A stretch of DNA of 64,000 nt from Streptomyces olivaceus (GTDB lineage: Bacteria; Actinomycetota; Actinomycetes; Streptomycetales; Streptomycetaceae): positions 88,437 to 152,436 of the forward strand of contig NZ_JOFH01000017.1 in the NCBI RefSeq assembly GCF_000721235.1. Reading direction: 5' to 3'. The translations under genes and the position numbers were made by a program. How positions within the stretch are numbered: the stretch's first letter is position 1; every line of letters begins with the position of its first letter. Below the pieces are notes generated by a model. The model searched no databases. It was not told the DNA's origin and saw nothing but the letters and a program-made list of their open reading frames with translations. Positions 34,737 to 45,687 of this stretch are shown one piece after another.

Positions 34737-35771
34737 TCAGTAGATTCGGGGGAGCTGCTCGCCGAGCGGCATGTCGATCACGCGTCGGATCCCTGCAGGT
34801 GTGCGTAGGACGACTCGACCGGCGGTGCTTCGCGTATGCACATCGCCGATACGCACCGCGTCCCGTCCCTCCGGGAGCGAGCGCAGCGCGGTGAGCGCGT
34901 CGGCCTCGTCCGCGGGGGCGACGAAAGCTACCAGGCATCCGGCGCCGCCCAGGGTCAGTGGATCCAGGCCGAGCAGGTCACAGGCCGAGACGACCGCCTC
35001 GGGGACCGGAACGGAGCCCGCGTCGATCTCGACCGCCACCCCCGAGTCACGGGCGATCTCGTTGAGTGCTGCGGTGAGGCCGCCCCGGGTGGGATCACGC
35101 AGGCTGTGGATGCTCCGCCCGATCGGCGCCAGCGCGTCGACGAGCCGGTGCAGAGGTCTGCTGTCCGAGGCGACGCCGTGGCAGGTCAGTCCTTCGCGTG
35201 TCGACAGGATCGCCGTACCGTGCAGGCCGATCGGGCCGGAGAGCAGCACCGCGTCCCCGGGGCGGGCGAGCGAGGCGGACGGGCGCAGCGCCAGGTGCCG
35301 CTGGCCGACGCCGGTGGTGGTGATGAACACCTTGTCCACCGCGCCGTGTCCCACGACCTTCGTGTCGCCAGTGACGACGGGTACTCCGACGTCGAGGGCC
35401 GCCGCGCGCAAGGAGCGAGTCACCGCGCGGAGTTCGGCATGAGCAAATCCTTCCTCGATGATCAGAGCTACGGCGAGGGCGATCGGTCGGGCACCGCGCA
35501 TGGCCAGGTCGTTGACCGTGCCGTAGACGGCCAGGGAGCCGATGTCGCCTCCGGGGAAGAAGAGCGGGCTGACGACGAAGCCGTCGGTGCTGACCACGAG
35601 GTCGGGGTGGTCGGGTAGCAGGGCGGCGTCCTCCAGGGCGCCCGGTCGTCCGCCGAGAGCGTGCAGCACATGGGTGTTGTCCAGCAGGTCGTCGGTCATC
35701 CGGCCGCCCGCCCCATGGCCGAGCGGAACCGCCTCGTCCTCGTGAGCGGGTGGGAGGCTGGTGGCGTTCAT
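34737..35771 (-). CDS. hypE: HypE-like hydrogenase maturation protein without C-terminal Cys
   Basis: This 344-residue AIR-synthase-fold protein is clearly HypE: HGAGGRMTDDLL, the Mg-ATP motifs (DAALLPDHPDLVVSTDGFVV, GSLAVYGTVNDLAMRGA, VVTGDTKVV) and the SLRDPTRGGLTAALNEIA block. HypE normally turns a carbamoylated C-terminal Cys into thiocyanate for the CN ligands of [NiFe]-hydrogenase, and the protein should end PRIC. Here it ends PRIY: the last codon is TAC followed by TGA. No other hyp or hydrogenase gene is in the window. It has either lost function, been repurposed, or carries a point mutation (TGC to TAC). The ATG at 35771 follows AAGGAG. Confidence 0.88.
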   Translation of the reverse strand: MNATSLPPAHEDEAVPLGHGAGGRMTDDLLDNTHVLHALGGRPGALEDAALLPDHPDLVVSTDGFVVSPLFFPGGDIGSLAVYGTVNDLAMRGARPIALAVALIIEEGFAHAELRAVTRSLRAAALDVGVPVVTGDTKVVGHGAVDKVFITTTGVGQRHLALRPSASLARPGDAVLLSGPIGLHGTAILSTREGLTCHGVASDSRPLHRLVDALAPIGRSIHSLRDPTRGGLTAALNEIARDSGVAVEIDAGSVPVPEAVVSACDLLGLDPLTLGGAGCLVAFVAPADEADALTALRSLPEGRDAVRIGDVHTRSTAGRVVLRTPAGIRRVIDMPLGEQLPRIY

Positions 35772-36309
35772 GAGGGCGCTCCTTCTTGGGACGTCCGGGC
35801 AGTGGTGTCCGTGGGAGGCGGGTATCTGTGAGCACGTCGCCGGCTGCGCACTCGGGATCTTCGGCGGTCGTGGGACCACCAACGGCACTTCGCACGGCGG
35901 CATCGTCGACCGGGCGGAAGCCTCGGCGGGACCCGGGCCGTCGGCCGGCCCGGACTCGGCCCTGGTCGGTCGCCCGGAACATCGGCTAGTACGGCATGGG
36001 GCGTCCCGACGGTGTACGAAGGTCAGGTGGATCCGGCCGGCGCGGTGGGCGCGGGCGCCTTGTCATCTGGAGCCGTTCCATGACGATCGCCTCGTCTCGC
36101 GGTAATCCCCTGATTCACAGCCTCACTCACGTACGGGGGCCGGACCAGGGGCCTCTGGGTTCATGGCGCGGCCCCGGTCGGCCTAGTCCGGGGCCGAAGG
36201 TCCCTCCTTGCGGGCCCAGACAGTCCCTGCCACGTCGGCCGTGGCGGTGCGACCGTAGAAGTGGCAACCCACGCCGCACGAGGTGGCTGGAAGAAAGAAG
36301 GCGGTGGGG
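35772..36309. other. Divergent promoter region hypE-like / stress protein
   Basis: 538 bp without a coding gene. It holds an OsdR-like box near the right end, and GC-rich partial palindromes around 35930-35955 that match the box poorly. Confidence 0.5.
36191..36204. promoter_or_regulatory. OsdR/DevR-like box
   Basis: GGGCCG-AA-GGTCCC, two mismatches between arms, 106 bp upstream of the stress-protein gene at 36310. Same architecture as the other boxes of the cluster. Confidence 0.5.
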
Positions 36310-37185
36310 ATGATGGCACTTCCCCTGGTTGTGGGCGTCGACGGGTCGGACGGCAGTGTTCTGGCCATCGACTGGGCGGTGGACGAGGCGCTGCGTCGAC
36401 GGCTTCCGCTGCGCCTGGTCTACGCATCTTTGTGGGAGCGGTACGAGGGCGTTCTGCCGACCATGACCCGGGAGCGCTCCTCGGGGCAGGTGATGGCGGA
36501 CAACATCGTCGGAACTGCCGCCGAACGTGTCCGGCGATACGACCCCGACCTGGAGGTCTCCACGGACACCGTGCCTGCGGAAGCGGTGTCCGCGCTCCTG
36601 GCCGAAGGGATGCACGCCACCGCCGTGGTCACCGGCTCACGAGGACGTGGGGAACTCAAGGGAGCACTGCTCGGCTCGGTCAGCCTGGCCGTCGCCGCCC
36701 GGTCCGACTGTCCCGTGATCGTCGTCCGAGGTGACAAGTCCGCGTTGTCAGGCGCCCACGAGCGCGTCCTCCTGGGCGCAGGCGACCCCGGCACAAGCCG
36801 GGAGGCGGTTCGCTTCGCATTCGAGGCGGCCGAGACAAGGGGCTGCGAGCTGGACGTGGTGCGGGCCTGGCGGTGCCCGGAGTACGAGAGTACCGATGTC
36901 GGGGCGCCAGCCGGTTCCGAGCATCAGCACGAGGAGCGGGCTTCTGCCCTGATCGACACCTTGATCGCCGAAGCGGTGACGGCACATCCGAGCGTGCGAC
37001 TGCGCAGGGCGACGATCGAAGGGCCGGCCCGAAAGGTGCTGGTGGCGCGGTCGGCTGCCGCCGATCTGGTCGTCGTGGGTGCCCGGCACAGGTCGGGCCA
37101 TTTCGGCCTCCAGCTCGGACGCGTCACTCACACCTTGCTGCAACACGCGGCCTGCCCGGTGGCAGTGGTCCCGCAGGCGGCGTGA
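36310..37185 (+). CDS. Universal stress protein (tandem domains)
   Basis: This protein of about 291 residues has two UspA domains. Domain 1 starts LVVGVDGSDGSVLAIDWAVD and carries a full ATP motif (VTGSRGRGELKGALLGSVS). Domain 2 starts VLLGAGDPGTSREAVRFAFE and has a modified motif (VVGARHRSGHFGLQLGRVT) with Arg in place of Ser. ATG codons at 36310 and 36313 are both possible starts. It directly precedes osdR and has a DevR-like box upstream. Confidence 0.93.
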   Translation: MMALPLVVGVDGSDGSVLAIDWAVDEALRRRLPLRLVYASLWERYEGVLPTMTRERSSGQVMADNIVGTAAERVRRYDPDLEVSTDTVPAEAVSALLAEGMHATAVVTGSRGRGELKGALLGSVSLAVAARSDCPVIVVRGDKSALSGAHERVLLGAGDPGTSREAVRFAFEAAETRGCELDVVRAWRCPEYESTDVGAPAGSEHQHEERASALIDTLIAEAVTAHPSVRLRRATIEGPARKVLVARSAAADLVVVGARHRSGHFGLQLGRVTHTLLQHAACPVAVVPQAA

Positions 37186-37297
37186 CACCTGCCGGACCAT
37201 CCGGTGCGCGGTGCCGCAGACCGGCGCCGCGCATCCTGTGTGACGCATCGGGGTCGACCTCACTCGGGCATGGCGTCCACCCGTCGGGGGAGAAGGA

Positions 37298-37311
37298 GGG
37301 CCGACCGGCCC
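37298..37311. promoter_or_regulatory. OsdR/DevR box upstream of osdR
   Basis: GGGCCG-AC-CGGCCC with perfect 6-bp arms, 67 bp before the osdR start. It suggests autoregulation. Confidence 0.65.
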
Positions 37312-37377
37312 TGGCACCCGGACCCGGCTGGGGGAAGACTGGCCCTGTAGGCGGGACGCCTCCTTGAGGAGCGATCG

Positions 37378-38070
37378 ATGATGCACAGCGAGCCGGCCGG
37401 CCGGGCGACCGCGATCAAGGTTTTCCTCCTTGACGATCACGAGGTCGTCCGGCGGGGCGTTCACGACCTGCTGGACGACGAACCGGACATCACCGTGGTC
37501 GGTGAGGGGGCCACCGTCGAGCAGGCGCTGGTGCGCGTTCCCGCGCTGCGTCCGGACGTGGCGGTGCTGGACGTACGCCTGCCGGACGGCGACGGGGTGA
37601 GCGTCTGCCGGGAACTGCGCTCGAGCATGCCGGACCTGGCCTGTCTGATGCTGACCTCGTTCGACGACGAGGAAGCACTGCTCGACTCGATCATGGCGGG
37701 CGCGGCCGGGTACGTCCTGAAACAGATCGAGGGTTCCGACCTGGTCTCCGCCGTGCGCACCGTGGCCCGCGGCCAGTCGCTGCTGGATCCGAGCGCCACC
37801 GCGAGACTGATGGCGCGGCTGCGGGGCGGTGAGGAACAAGGGGAGGAGCCGGAAGCGCTGCCCGGTCTGACCGAGCGGGAACGGGACATCCTGGCCCTCA
37901 TCGGAGAGGGCCTGACCAACCGGCAGATCGGCCAGCGTTTGTACCTGGCCGAGAAGACCGTCAAGAACCACATCTCCCGCCTGCTCGCCAAGCTCGGTGT
38001 GGAGCGGCGAATCCAGGCCGCCGTCATCGCCACCCAGGCGCAGGACCGGATGCGAGCCGAAGGCCGCTGA
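37378..38070 (+). CDS. osdR: Response regulator of the DevR/OsdR type
   Basis: This 230-residue NarL/FixJ response regulator has an acidic pocket Asp19-Asp20, phospho-acceptor Asp65 ([11 protein letters not shown]), the Lys in GYVLKQIEG and a C-terminal LuxR helix-turn-helix ([20 protein letters not shown]). The recognition region is nearly that of mycobacterial DevR/DosR (AEKTVKN then [15 protein letters not shown]). DevR controls dormancy and hypoxia genes in mycobacteria, and OsdR does so in S. coelicolor. The kinase gene follows by 143 bp. The genes around it are those expected of the regulon. Confidence 0.93.
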   Translation: MMHSEPAGRATAIKVFLLDDHEVVRRGVHDLLDDEPDITVVGEGATVEQALVRVPALRPDVAVLDVRLPDGDGVSVCRELRSSMPDLACLMLTSFDDEEALLDSIMAGAAGYVLKQIEGSDLVSAVRTVARGQSLLDPSATARLMARLRGGEEQGEEPEALPGLTERERDILALIGEGLTNRQIGQRLYLAEKTVKNHISRLLAKLGVERRIQAAVIATQAQDRMRAEGR

Positions 38071-38171
38071 GCGCCGTCGCGAGTCCCTGTCCCGGTGATC
38101 TCCGGCCGGCCCCGAAGCAGCAGCGAGCTCCCGTGTCAGGGTCGCTCCGCAGCCGCTACCGTGGCACGTAG

Positions 38172-39968
<1,797 letters not shown>

Positions 39969-40421
39969 TCGTCGAGGCCGGTCTGGGCCCCGTCCGCCTG
40001 TTCCGTGCGTCATGGGCTCCGGATGTGGTCGACGCCGCGTCGCGGTAACGCGGACCCTTCGGGGCCGTACCCGAAGCGCACCACTATCGGTGTCGGACCA
40101 CGGCGTGTCGTCGTCGGCCCGATCTGCTCGGCATCGGCGCCGCGCTGACGCCGACGAACCCCGTCGTCGGCTACCACCTCGTCTACGCGACGGTACTCGT
40201 CGCCCCCTGGCCGCTGGATCCGCCGGTGACGTACCCGGCCTCGGTCGCCTGTGGGCCCGCCTTCCCGTCGTCCGCGGCCGGAAGTGGCTGCGCCGTACAG
40301 GATCGGTGGTAGGGGCCCGGCGAGGGGACTCTTGGCCGCGACCGGGGACCTGCGGTCCCTGTTCCTGGGACCGGGCGTGGGACACGCTGAAATCAGAGGA
40401 CCGATACAGGAGGTGGGCAGC
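39969..40421. other. Intergenic region after osdK
   Basis: 453 bp without a coding gene. It contains the promoter of the following stress-protein operon and one DevR-like box at 40345-40359. Confidence 0.5.
40345..40359. promoter_or_regulatory. OsdR/DevR-like box
   Basis: GGGACC-TGC-GGTCCC, perfect arms but a 3-bp centre, 63 bp upstream of the stress-protein gene at 40422. The GGGAC/GTCCC arms are the closest in the cluster to the mycobacterial DevR consensus. Confidence 0.5.
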
Positions 40422-41327
40422 ATGACCCGCACGATCACGGTGGGGATCGACGGTTCACCCGAGAGCCACGCCGCCGCCGAGTGGGCGGCCCGCGAGGCCG
40501 GGCTGCGCGACCTGCCGGTACGGCTGCTTCACGTGTGGGAGCCGGTTCCGGCTCCCATGGCCGAGGACCCGGTTCTCGGCACCGAAACCCACCAGTACTG
40601 GACCGAGCATGTCCCACGGAAGATGGGTGAAGGGCTCCGGCTGCGCCACCCCGGTGTCGAGGTGAGCTGCGACCAGCGGTCCGGCCCACCGGCGAACACA
40701 CTGGTCGAAGCCGTCGAAGAGGCGGAACTGCTCGTCCTCGGATCACGCGCCCTGAGCGGCCTTGGCGGATACCTCGTCGGTTCCGTCGGACAGGCCGTGA
40801 TCGCCCACACCGAGATTCCCGTGGTCCTCGTACGGGCCGGTGAGATGGCCGCCGACGAACACGTCATGGATCCCGCCGGGATCCCGTCCGCGGCGACCGC
40901 TTTCCGGCCGGTCGTGGTCGGCATCGACATCGACGGTTACGACGGTGACGTGCTCGCCTTCGCCTTCGAGGAGGCACAGCGCCGCAGGACGGCGTTGCAC
41001 GTGGTCAGCGGCTGGCAACTGCCGCCCTACTACCCCTACGTGCTGGCCGCCGGCTCCGTGCCCGACGAGGGAGTGGCCCGCAGGAAGGCGGCCGACCTCA
41101 CCCGGGTGATCCTGCCCTGGCGGCAGAAGTACCCGGACGTCGAGGTCGCCGAGGTGTCTCGCTCCGGCAGTCCCGCCCGCCGCCTGGTCGACGTCGCACA
41201 CGACGCGTCCCTGGTGGTCGTCGGCAGGCGCATCCGCCGCAACCCGTTCGGCGCGCACATCGGCGCCGTCACCCACGCGGTGCTGCACCACGCCACCGCA
41301 CCCGTCGCCGTCGTCGCGCATCCCTGA
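40422..41327 (+). CDS. Universal stress protein (tandem domains)
   Basis: This 301-residue protein has two UspA domains. Domain 1 starts TVGIDGSPESHAAAEWAARE with LVLGSRALSGLGGYLVGSVG as its nucleotide motif. Domain 2 begins VVVGIDIDGYDGDVLAFAFE and ends VVVGRRIRRNPFGAHIGAVT, whose final Ser is replaced by Ala. The ATG at 40422 follows AGGAGGTGGG. It heads an apparent operon with another stress protein, the GNAT/acyl-CoA synthetase fusion and the flavodoxin-like gene. Confidence 0.93.
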   Translation: MTRTITVGIDGSPESHAAAEWAAREAGLRDLPVRLLHVWEPVPAPMAEDPVLGTETHQYWTEHVPRKMGEGLRLRHPGVEVSCDQRSGPPANTLVEAVEEAELLVLGSRALSGLGGYLVGSVGQAVIAHTEIPVVLVRAGEMAADEHVMDPAGIPSAATAFRPVVVGIDIDGYDGDVLAFAFEEAQRRRTALHVVSGWQLPPYYPYVLAAGSVPDEGVARRKAADLTRVILPWRQKYPDVEVAEVSRSGSPARRLVDVAHDASLVVVGRRIRRNPFGAHIGAVTHAVLHHATAPVAVVAHP

Positions 41328-41354
41328 CGGTCCCCGTCGCGAGGAGGAGGCGTC

Positions 41355-42206
41355 ATGTATCTGCCACTGGTGGCCGGCGTGGACGGCTCCGAACCCAGCC
41401 TGCGGGCCGTCGACTGGGCGGCCGACGAGGCATCCCTGCACGAAGTGCCCCTCCTCGTGCTCTACGGAGCGCTGTGGGAGCGGTACGAAGGGGCGGCGCT
41501 CGCACGTGAATTGGGCAAGCCGTCCGCTCAGGTGCAGGCCGAGGACATCCTCCGGGCCGCCGCCCGGCGCGTCCGGCGTCGGCATCCCGACCTACCCGTC
41601 ACCACCGAAATGGTGCCCGACGAGGCTGAGCACGCCCTGGTCTGCGCCGGACGCAACGCGTCCATGATCGTCGTGGGCAGCCGCGGCCGCAGCGGCGTCG
41701 CGGACCGGCTGCTGGGGTCCGTCAGCCGGACCGTGGCCGCCGCGAGCGACTGCCCGGTCGTCGTGCTGCGCGGCAACCACGACAACCGGGCTGTCGCCGG
41801 ACGGCACAGCAGGATCGTCGTCGGTCTCGGCGAGGCACCGGCGTCCGTCCTGCGGTTCGCCTTCACCGAGGCACGCCTGCGCCGCGTGCCGCTGACTGTC
41901 GTGCGGGCTTGGCGCTGCCCCGCCCACGAGACGGTTGATCACCCCCTGCTGACGGGGGAGCCCGCCCGGCTGTACGAGGAACGGGCAGCCAAGGAGCTGG
42001 AAGCAGCCCTGGAAGACGCACCGTCCGACATCGCTGTGGGTCGGCACACCGCCGAGGGCCCGGCGCGCAGCGTGCTGCCCGCTGCTTCCGCCGAGGCCGA
42101 CCTGATGGTGATCGGCCGTCGCGCCCATGGACGGCTCGGCCGGGTCGCCCACTCCGTACTGCACCGCTCGGCCTGCCCGGTCGTCGTCGTGCCCGAGCAG
42201 AGGTGA
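41355..42206 (+). CDS. Universal stress protein (tandem domains)
   Basis: This 283-residue protein has two UspA domains. Domain 1 has a complete motif (VVGSRGRSGVADRLLGSVS). Domain 2 is shorter: VVGLGEAPASVLRFAFTEAR at its start and VIGRRAHGRLGRVAHSVLH, lacking part of the phosphate loop. It resembles the gene at 36310 closely in its WERYEG linker, so the two are probably duplicates. The ATG at 41355 is 27 bp after the previous stop with AGGAGGAGG in the gap. Confidence 0.93.
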   Translation: MYLPLVAGVDGSEPSLRAVDWAADEASLHEVPLLVLYGALWERYEGAALARELGKPSAQVQAEDILRAAARRVRRRHPDLPVTTEMVPDEAEHALVCAGRNASMIVVGSRGRSGVADRLLGSVSRTVAAASDCPVVVLRGNHDNRAVAGRHSRIVVGLGEAPASVLRFAFTEARLRRVPLTVVRAWRCPAHETVDHPLLTGEPARLYEERAAKELEAALEDAPSDIAVGRHTAEGPARSVLPAASAEADLMVIGRRAHGRLGRVAHSVLHRSACPVVVVPEQR

Positions 42207-42299
42207 GCCCGACGCCCGGCTACCAGGCCGTCGGCACCGGAGCGATGGAGCGACGGGGGACCGGTCGACGCAACCCGGCCCAGGAGAGAGGACAGACCG

Positions 42300-44990
42300 A
42301 TGACGCATGACCTGGGGCGTCCCGCGATCCACGCTCTGCTGGCGGACGGCATCACCGTCCGTATCCGCGCCGTGGAACCCGAGGACCACGATCAACTCCA
42401 TCGGCTCTACGAGGAGATGTCACCCGAGAACCTGCGGATGCGCTTCTTCGCCGTGAGTCCGCACTCCGCCGCACTCGCCGCAGACCACGCCTGTGAGCCG
42501 CCCCGCCCAGGGCACCGGGCGCTTGTGGCCGAGCTGCGCGGTCGGATCATCGGCCTCGCCGAGTACGACGAAGGGGAGGAGCGGGGATCGGCCGAGCTGG
42601 CCGTCGCCGTCGCGGACCGCTTGCATCACCACGGCGTGGGCACCCTTCTCGTCGAGCACCTGGCGTCCGCCGCCCGGGCCGACGGCCTCACGTGTTTCGT
42701 GGCCGACGCCCTCAGTGAGAACCGGGAAGTGCTCCGTCTGTTCAGCGACCTCGGGCTGCGTGTCACCCACTTCATGGACGGGCCCGAGACACGCTGCACC
42801 ATCGCGCTCGACCAGGACGACACCTATCTGAGGGCGGTGGAGGAGCGCGGGCGCACCGCGGACGTGGCCAGCATGGAGCCGCTGTTCAGACCGCGGACGG
42901 TCGCCGTCGTCGGGGCCGGCCGACGGCCCGGCTCCGTGGGACGCGCCGTGCTTCGCCACCTGCGTACCGGCAACTTCACCGGCCGGTTGTTCGCCGTGAA
43001 CCCGCATGCCCACGCACTTCTCGGCGTTCCGTCGTATCCCGCGGTCACGGCGCTGCCCGTCCCGCCCGACCTCGTCGTGATCGCCACCCCGGCCGCCGCC
43101 GTGCCCAGCGTGGCGGAGGACTCCGGGAAGGCGGGCGCACGTGCCCTGGTGGTCGTGTCGGCAGGTCTTGACCCCGCTCAGGCAGGGGCGCTGCTCACCG
43201 CGTGCCGCACCCACGGTATGCGCCTCGTCGGCCCGAACTGCCTCGGTGCCGCCAACACCGACCCGGCGCTGCGGATGGACGCGACCTTCGCCGCCGCACA
43301 CCCGAGCCGCGGGACCGCCGGTATCGCCGTTCAGTCCGGTGGTGTCGGCATCGCCCTGCTCGACGGGCTGTCCCGCCTGGGTATCGGGGTGTCGACGTTC
43401 GCCTCGCTCGGCGACAAGTACGACGTCAGCGGCAACGACCTGCTCCAGTGGTGGGAGAACGACGGCGTCACCGATCTCGCCCTGCTGCACCTGGAGTCCT
43501 TCGGCAATCCGCGGGCCTTCTCCCGCACCGCCCGGCGGGTCACCCGCCGGATGCCGTTGCTGACCGTCGACGCCGGCCGCACCGACGCGGGCCGTCGTGC
43601 CGCCGCGTCCCACAGTGCCGCCGCGGCCACCGGCACCCTGACCAGACAGGCGCTGTTCACCCAGGCCGGCATCACCGCGACCCGCTCCATCGGCGAACTG
43701 CTGGAGACGGCAGCCCTGTTCCACGCCCAGCCTCTGCCCGCCGGGGCCAGGGTCGCCGTCGTCACCAACGCGGGCGGAGCCGGCGTACTGGCCGCGGACG
43801 CGTGTGCCGAGGCGGGGCTCGTCCTGCCCACCCCCACCCCCGAACTGGTCCAGGACCTGCTTGCCGTGCTGCCCGACGGGGCCGCCGTCGGCAACCCGGT
43901 GGACGTCACCGCCGCTGTCGCCGAGGACGAGCTGCGCGATTGCCTCGACCGGCTCACCGCCCACCGCGTTGTCGACGCCGTCGTGGTCGCCCTCGTCCCC
44001 ACGGCCGTGGCCGCCGCGACCGGTGACGACCTGGTACGAGCCGTCACCCAGGGCCCCGGCAGACGGCGCATCCCCGTCGTCCTGGTCCGCCTGGAGCAGG
44101 ACGTGCCCGTGCGCCTGCTGCCGGCCGCAGAAGGCGGAGCGATCCCCTCCTACGCCGAACCGCACGCGGTGGCACGCGCGCTGGCCCACGCTGCCCGCCG
44201 GACCGCCTGGCTGGCCCGCCCGCCCGGCACCAGGCGGGTCCCGGACGGCATCGACGCCCAACGTGCGCACGCCCTGGCCGACGACTGGCTCACCGCACAC
44301 CCGGACGGCGGCTGGCTCGGACCGCGGACGTGCGCCGAACTCCTGAGCTGCTACGGCATCCCCCAGTCCCCATGGGCCTGGGCGGAGACCGAGGATGACG
44401 CCGTATGTGCCGCGGAGCGTCTGGGCGGCCCGGACGGCCGGGTCGTCCTGAAGGCGTACTGGCCGGGACTGGTGCACAAGAGCGCGCAGCGTGCCGTTCG
44501 TCTCGATCTACGGGGCGAATCCCAGGTGAGGGGCGCTCACCGGGACCTCCGGACACGCTTCGACGGACTGATGACCGGGGCCGTCGTGCAACCGCTGGCG
44601 GAACGCGGCAGCGAACTGCTTGCCGGTGTCGTCCAGGACCAGGTCTTCGGACCGCTGGTCGTGTTCGGACTGGGCGGCACCGCCACGGAGGTGTTCGCCG
44701 ATCGGGCGGCCCGTCTCGCCCCTCTCACCGACCTGGACGTGCACGACCTGATCACCTCACCGCGCTGCGCTCCGCTGCTCTTCGGCTCGGTCGGCTCGGA
44801 CCCCGTCGACCTCGACGGCCTGGAGCAACTTCTCCACCGCCTCTCCCGGATGGCCGAGGACCTGCCGCAGCTGGCCGAGGCCGACTTCAACCCGGTCCTC
44901 GCGACATCCGGCGGCCTCACGGTCCTGGACGCCCGTGCACGCCTGCTGCCGTGCAGCCCGCAGGACCCCTATCTGCGCCGCCTCCGCTGA
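42300..44990 (+). CDS. GNAT acetyltransferase fused to NDP-forming acyl-CoA synthetase (Pat-like)
   Basis: This 896-residue fusion has an N-terminal GNAT domain (about 15-170; VAVADRLHHHGVGTLLVEHL is the acetyl-CoA loop), a CoA-binding Rossmann domain (about 195-320; VAVVGAGRRPGSVGRAVL), succinyl-CoA-ligase-like domains (VQSGGVGIALLDGL, GDKYDVSGNDLLQWW) and a C-terminal ATP-grasp domain (about 680-890; RVVLKAYWPGLVHKSAQRAV). Proteins of this make-up acetylate acetyl-CoA synthetase and other enzymes at Lys. Domain order is GNAT first, as in Streptomyces PatA-like enzymes and opposite to the Salmonella Pat enzyme. It is in the dormancy operon. Confidence 0.9.
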   Translation: MTHDLGRPAIHALLADGITVRIRAVEPEDHDQLHRLYEEMSPENLRMRFFAVSPHSAALAADHACEPPRPGHRALVAELRGRIIGLAEYDEGEERGSAELAVAVADRLHHHGVGTLLVEHLASAARADGLTCFVADALSENREVLRLFSDLGLRVTHFMDGPETRCTIALDQDDTYLRAVEERGRTADVASMEPLFRPRTVAVVGAGRRPGSVGRAVLRHLRTGNFTGRLFAVNPHAHALLGVPSYPAVTALPVPPDLVVIATPAAAVPSVAEDSGKAGARALVVVSAGLDPAQAGALLTACRTHGMRLVGPNCLGAANTDPALRMDATFAAAHPSRGTAGIAVQSGGVGIALLDGLSRLGIGVSTFASLGDKYDVSGNDLLQWWENDGVTDLALLHLESFGNPRAFSRTARRVTRRMPLLTVDAGRTDAGRRAAASHSAAAATGTLTRQALFTQAGITATRSIGELLETAALFHAQPLPAGARVAVVTNAGGAGVLAADACAEAGLVLPTPTPELVQDLLAVLPDGAAVGNPVDVTAAVAEDELRDCLDRLTAHRVVDAVVVALVPTAVAAATGDDLVRAVTQGPGRRRIPVVLVRLEQDVPVRLLPAAEGGAIPSYAEPHAVARALAHAARRTAWLARPPGTRRVPDGIDAQRAHALADDWLTAHPDGGWLGPRTCAELLSCYGIPQSPWAWAETEDDAVCAAERLGGPDGRVVLKAYWPGLVHKSAQRAVRLDLRGESQVRGAHRDLRTRFDGLMTGAVVQPLAERGSELLAGVVQDQVFGPLVVFGLGGTATEVFADRAARLAPLTDLDVHDLITSPRCAPLLFGSVGSDPVDLDGLEQLLHRLSRMAEDLPQLAEADFNPVLATSGGLTVLDARARLLPCSPQDPYLRRLR

Positions 44991-45040
44991 GGAGACAGCA
45001 CGTGAGCAGTAGACCGACCCTCGAAAGAAGGTGAACCGCC

Positions 45041-45553
45041 ATGCCGGAGAAGGTGCTCGTAGCCTACGGATCGACCAACGGGTCGACGGCCCGGATCGCC
45101 GAGACCGTCGCCGCGGTCCTGCGCGAGAAGGGCGTCGCGGCCGAGGCGCTGCCCGCCCGGTCGGTGACGGATGTGAAACCGTACGACGCCGTGGTGGTCG
45201 GCGGCGGGCTCTACGCGGGACGCTGGCACAGGGACGCCCGCCGCTTCGCACGCAGGTTCCGCCATGAGCTGCGCCTCAGGCCGGTGGCGTTCTTCAGCAG
45301 TGGACCACTCGACCCCTCGGCCCGGGAGCGGAACATCCCGCCCGTGCCCGGAGTCCAGCGGGCCATGAACGAACTGGACGTTGCCGAGCACGTCACCTTC
45401 GGGGGCTGCCTGCAGGAGGGCGCCCACGGGTGGGTCGCCGGCATGATTCTGCGGAGCGGCAAGGGTGGGGACTTTCGGGACTTCCGGGCCATCGAGTCAT
45501 GGGCCGCCGGTTTGGTGGAGGAGCTTGCCACAGGTCGGGAGGCGTTGCGGTAG
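45041..45553 (+). CDS. Flavodoxin-domain protein
   Basis: This 170-residue flavodoxin-like protein is related to menaquinone-dependent protoporphyrinogen oxidase HemG. The FMN phosphate loop is GSTNGSTARIAE (10-21), followed by VVVGGGLYAGRWHRDARRF and FFSSGPLDPSARE. It should carry electrons via FMN, possibly with the quinone pool under low oxygen. The ATG at 45041 follows AAGAAGGTG. It is the last gene of the stress operon; a hairpin follows. Confidence 0.88.
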   Translation: MPEKVLVAYGSTNGSTARIAETVAAVLREKGVAAEALPARSVTDVKPYDAVVVGGGLYAGRWHRDARRFARRFRHELRLRPVAFFSSGPLDPSARERNIPPVPGVQRAMNELDVAEHVTFGGCLQEGAHGWVAGMILRSGKGGDFRDFRAIESWAAGLVEELATGREALR

Positions 45554-45576
45554 CACGAACAACGGCGCGTGTGCGA

Positions 45577-45615
45577 CGTTCCAGGTGCCAGAGCTCCTTC
45601 GGGACACCTGGAACG
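45577..45615. terminator. Inverted repeat between convergent genes
   Basis: CGTTCCAGGTG and its exact complement are separated by 17 nt, 24 bp after the flavodoxin stop and before the hydrolase stop. Probable bidirectional terminator with a large loop. Confidence 0.6.
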
Positions 45616-45687
45616 CCACGCCGGGGCTGACCGTCACACCGAGTGAGGTCCACCGTCAGGGAAGTGCCGGATGCTGTGCTGCGGCCT

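Noticed and set aside
35925..35960. Further GC palindrome upstream of the hypE-like gene as an OsdR box
   Set aside because: Best alignment to GGGCCG-N2-CGGCCC matches only about half of one arm.
42420..44477. 685-residue minus-strand frame
   Set aside because: Antisense of the GNAT/acyl-CoA synthetase fusion, whose domains are unambiguous.
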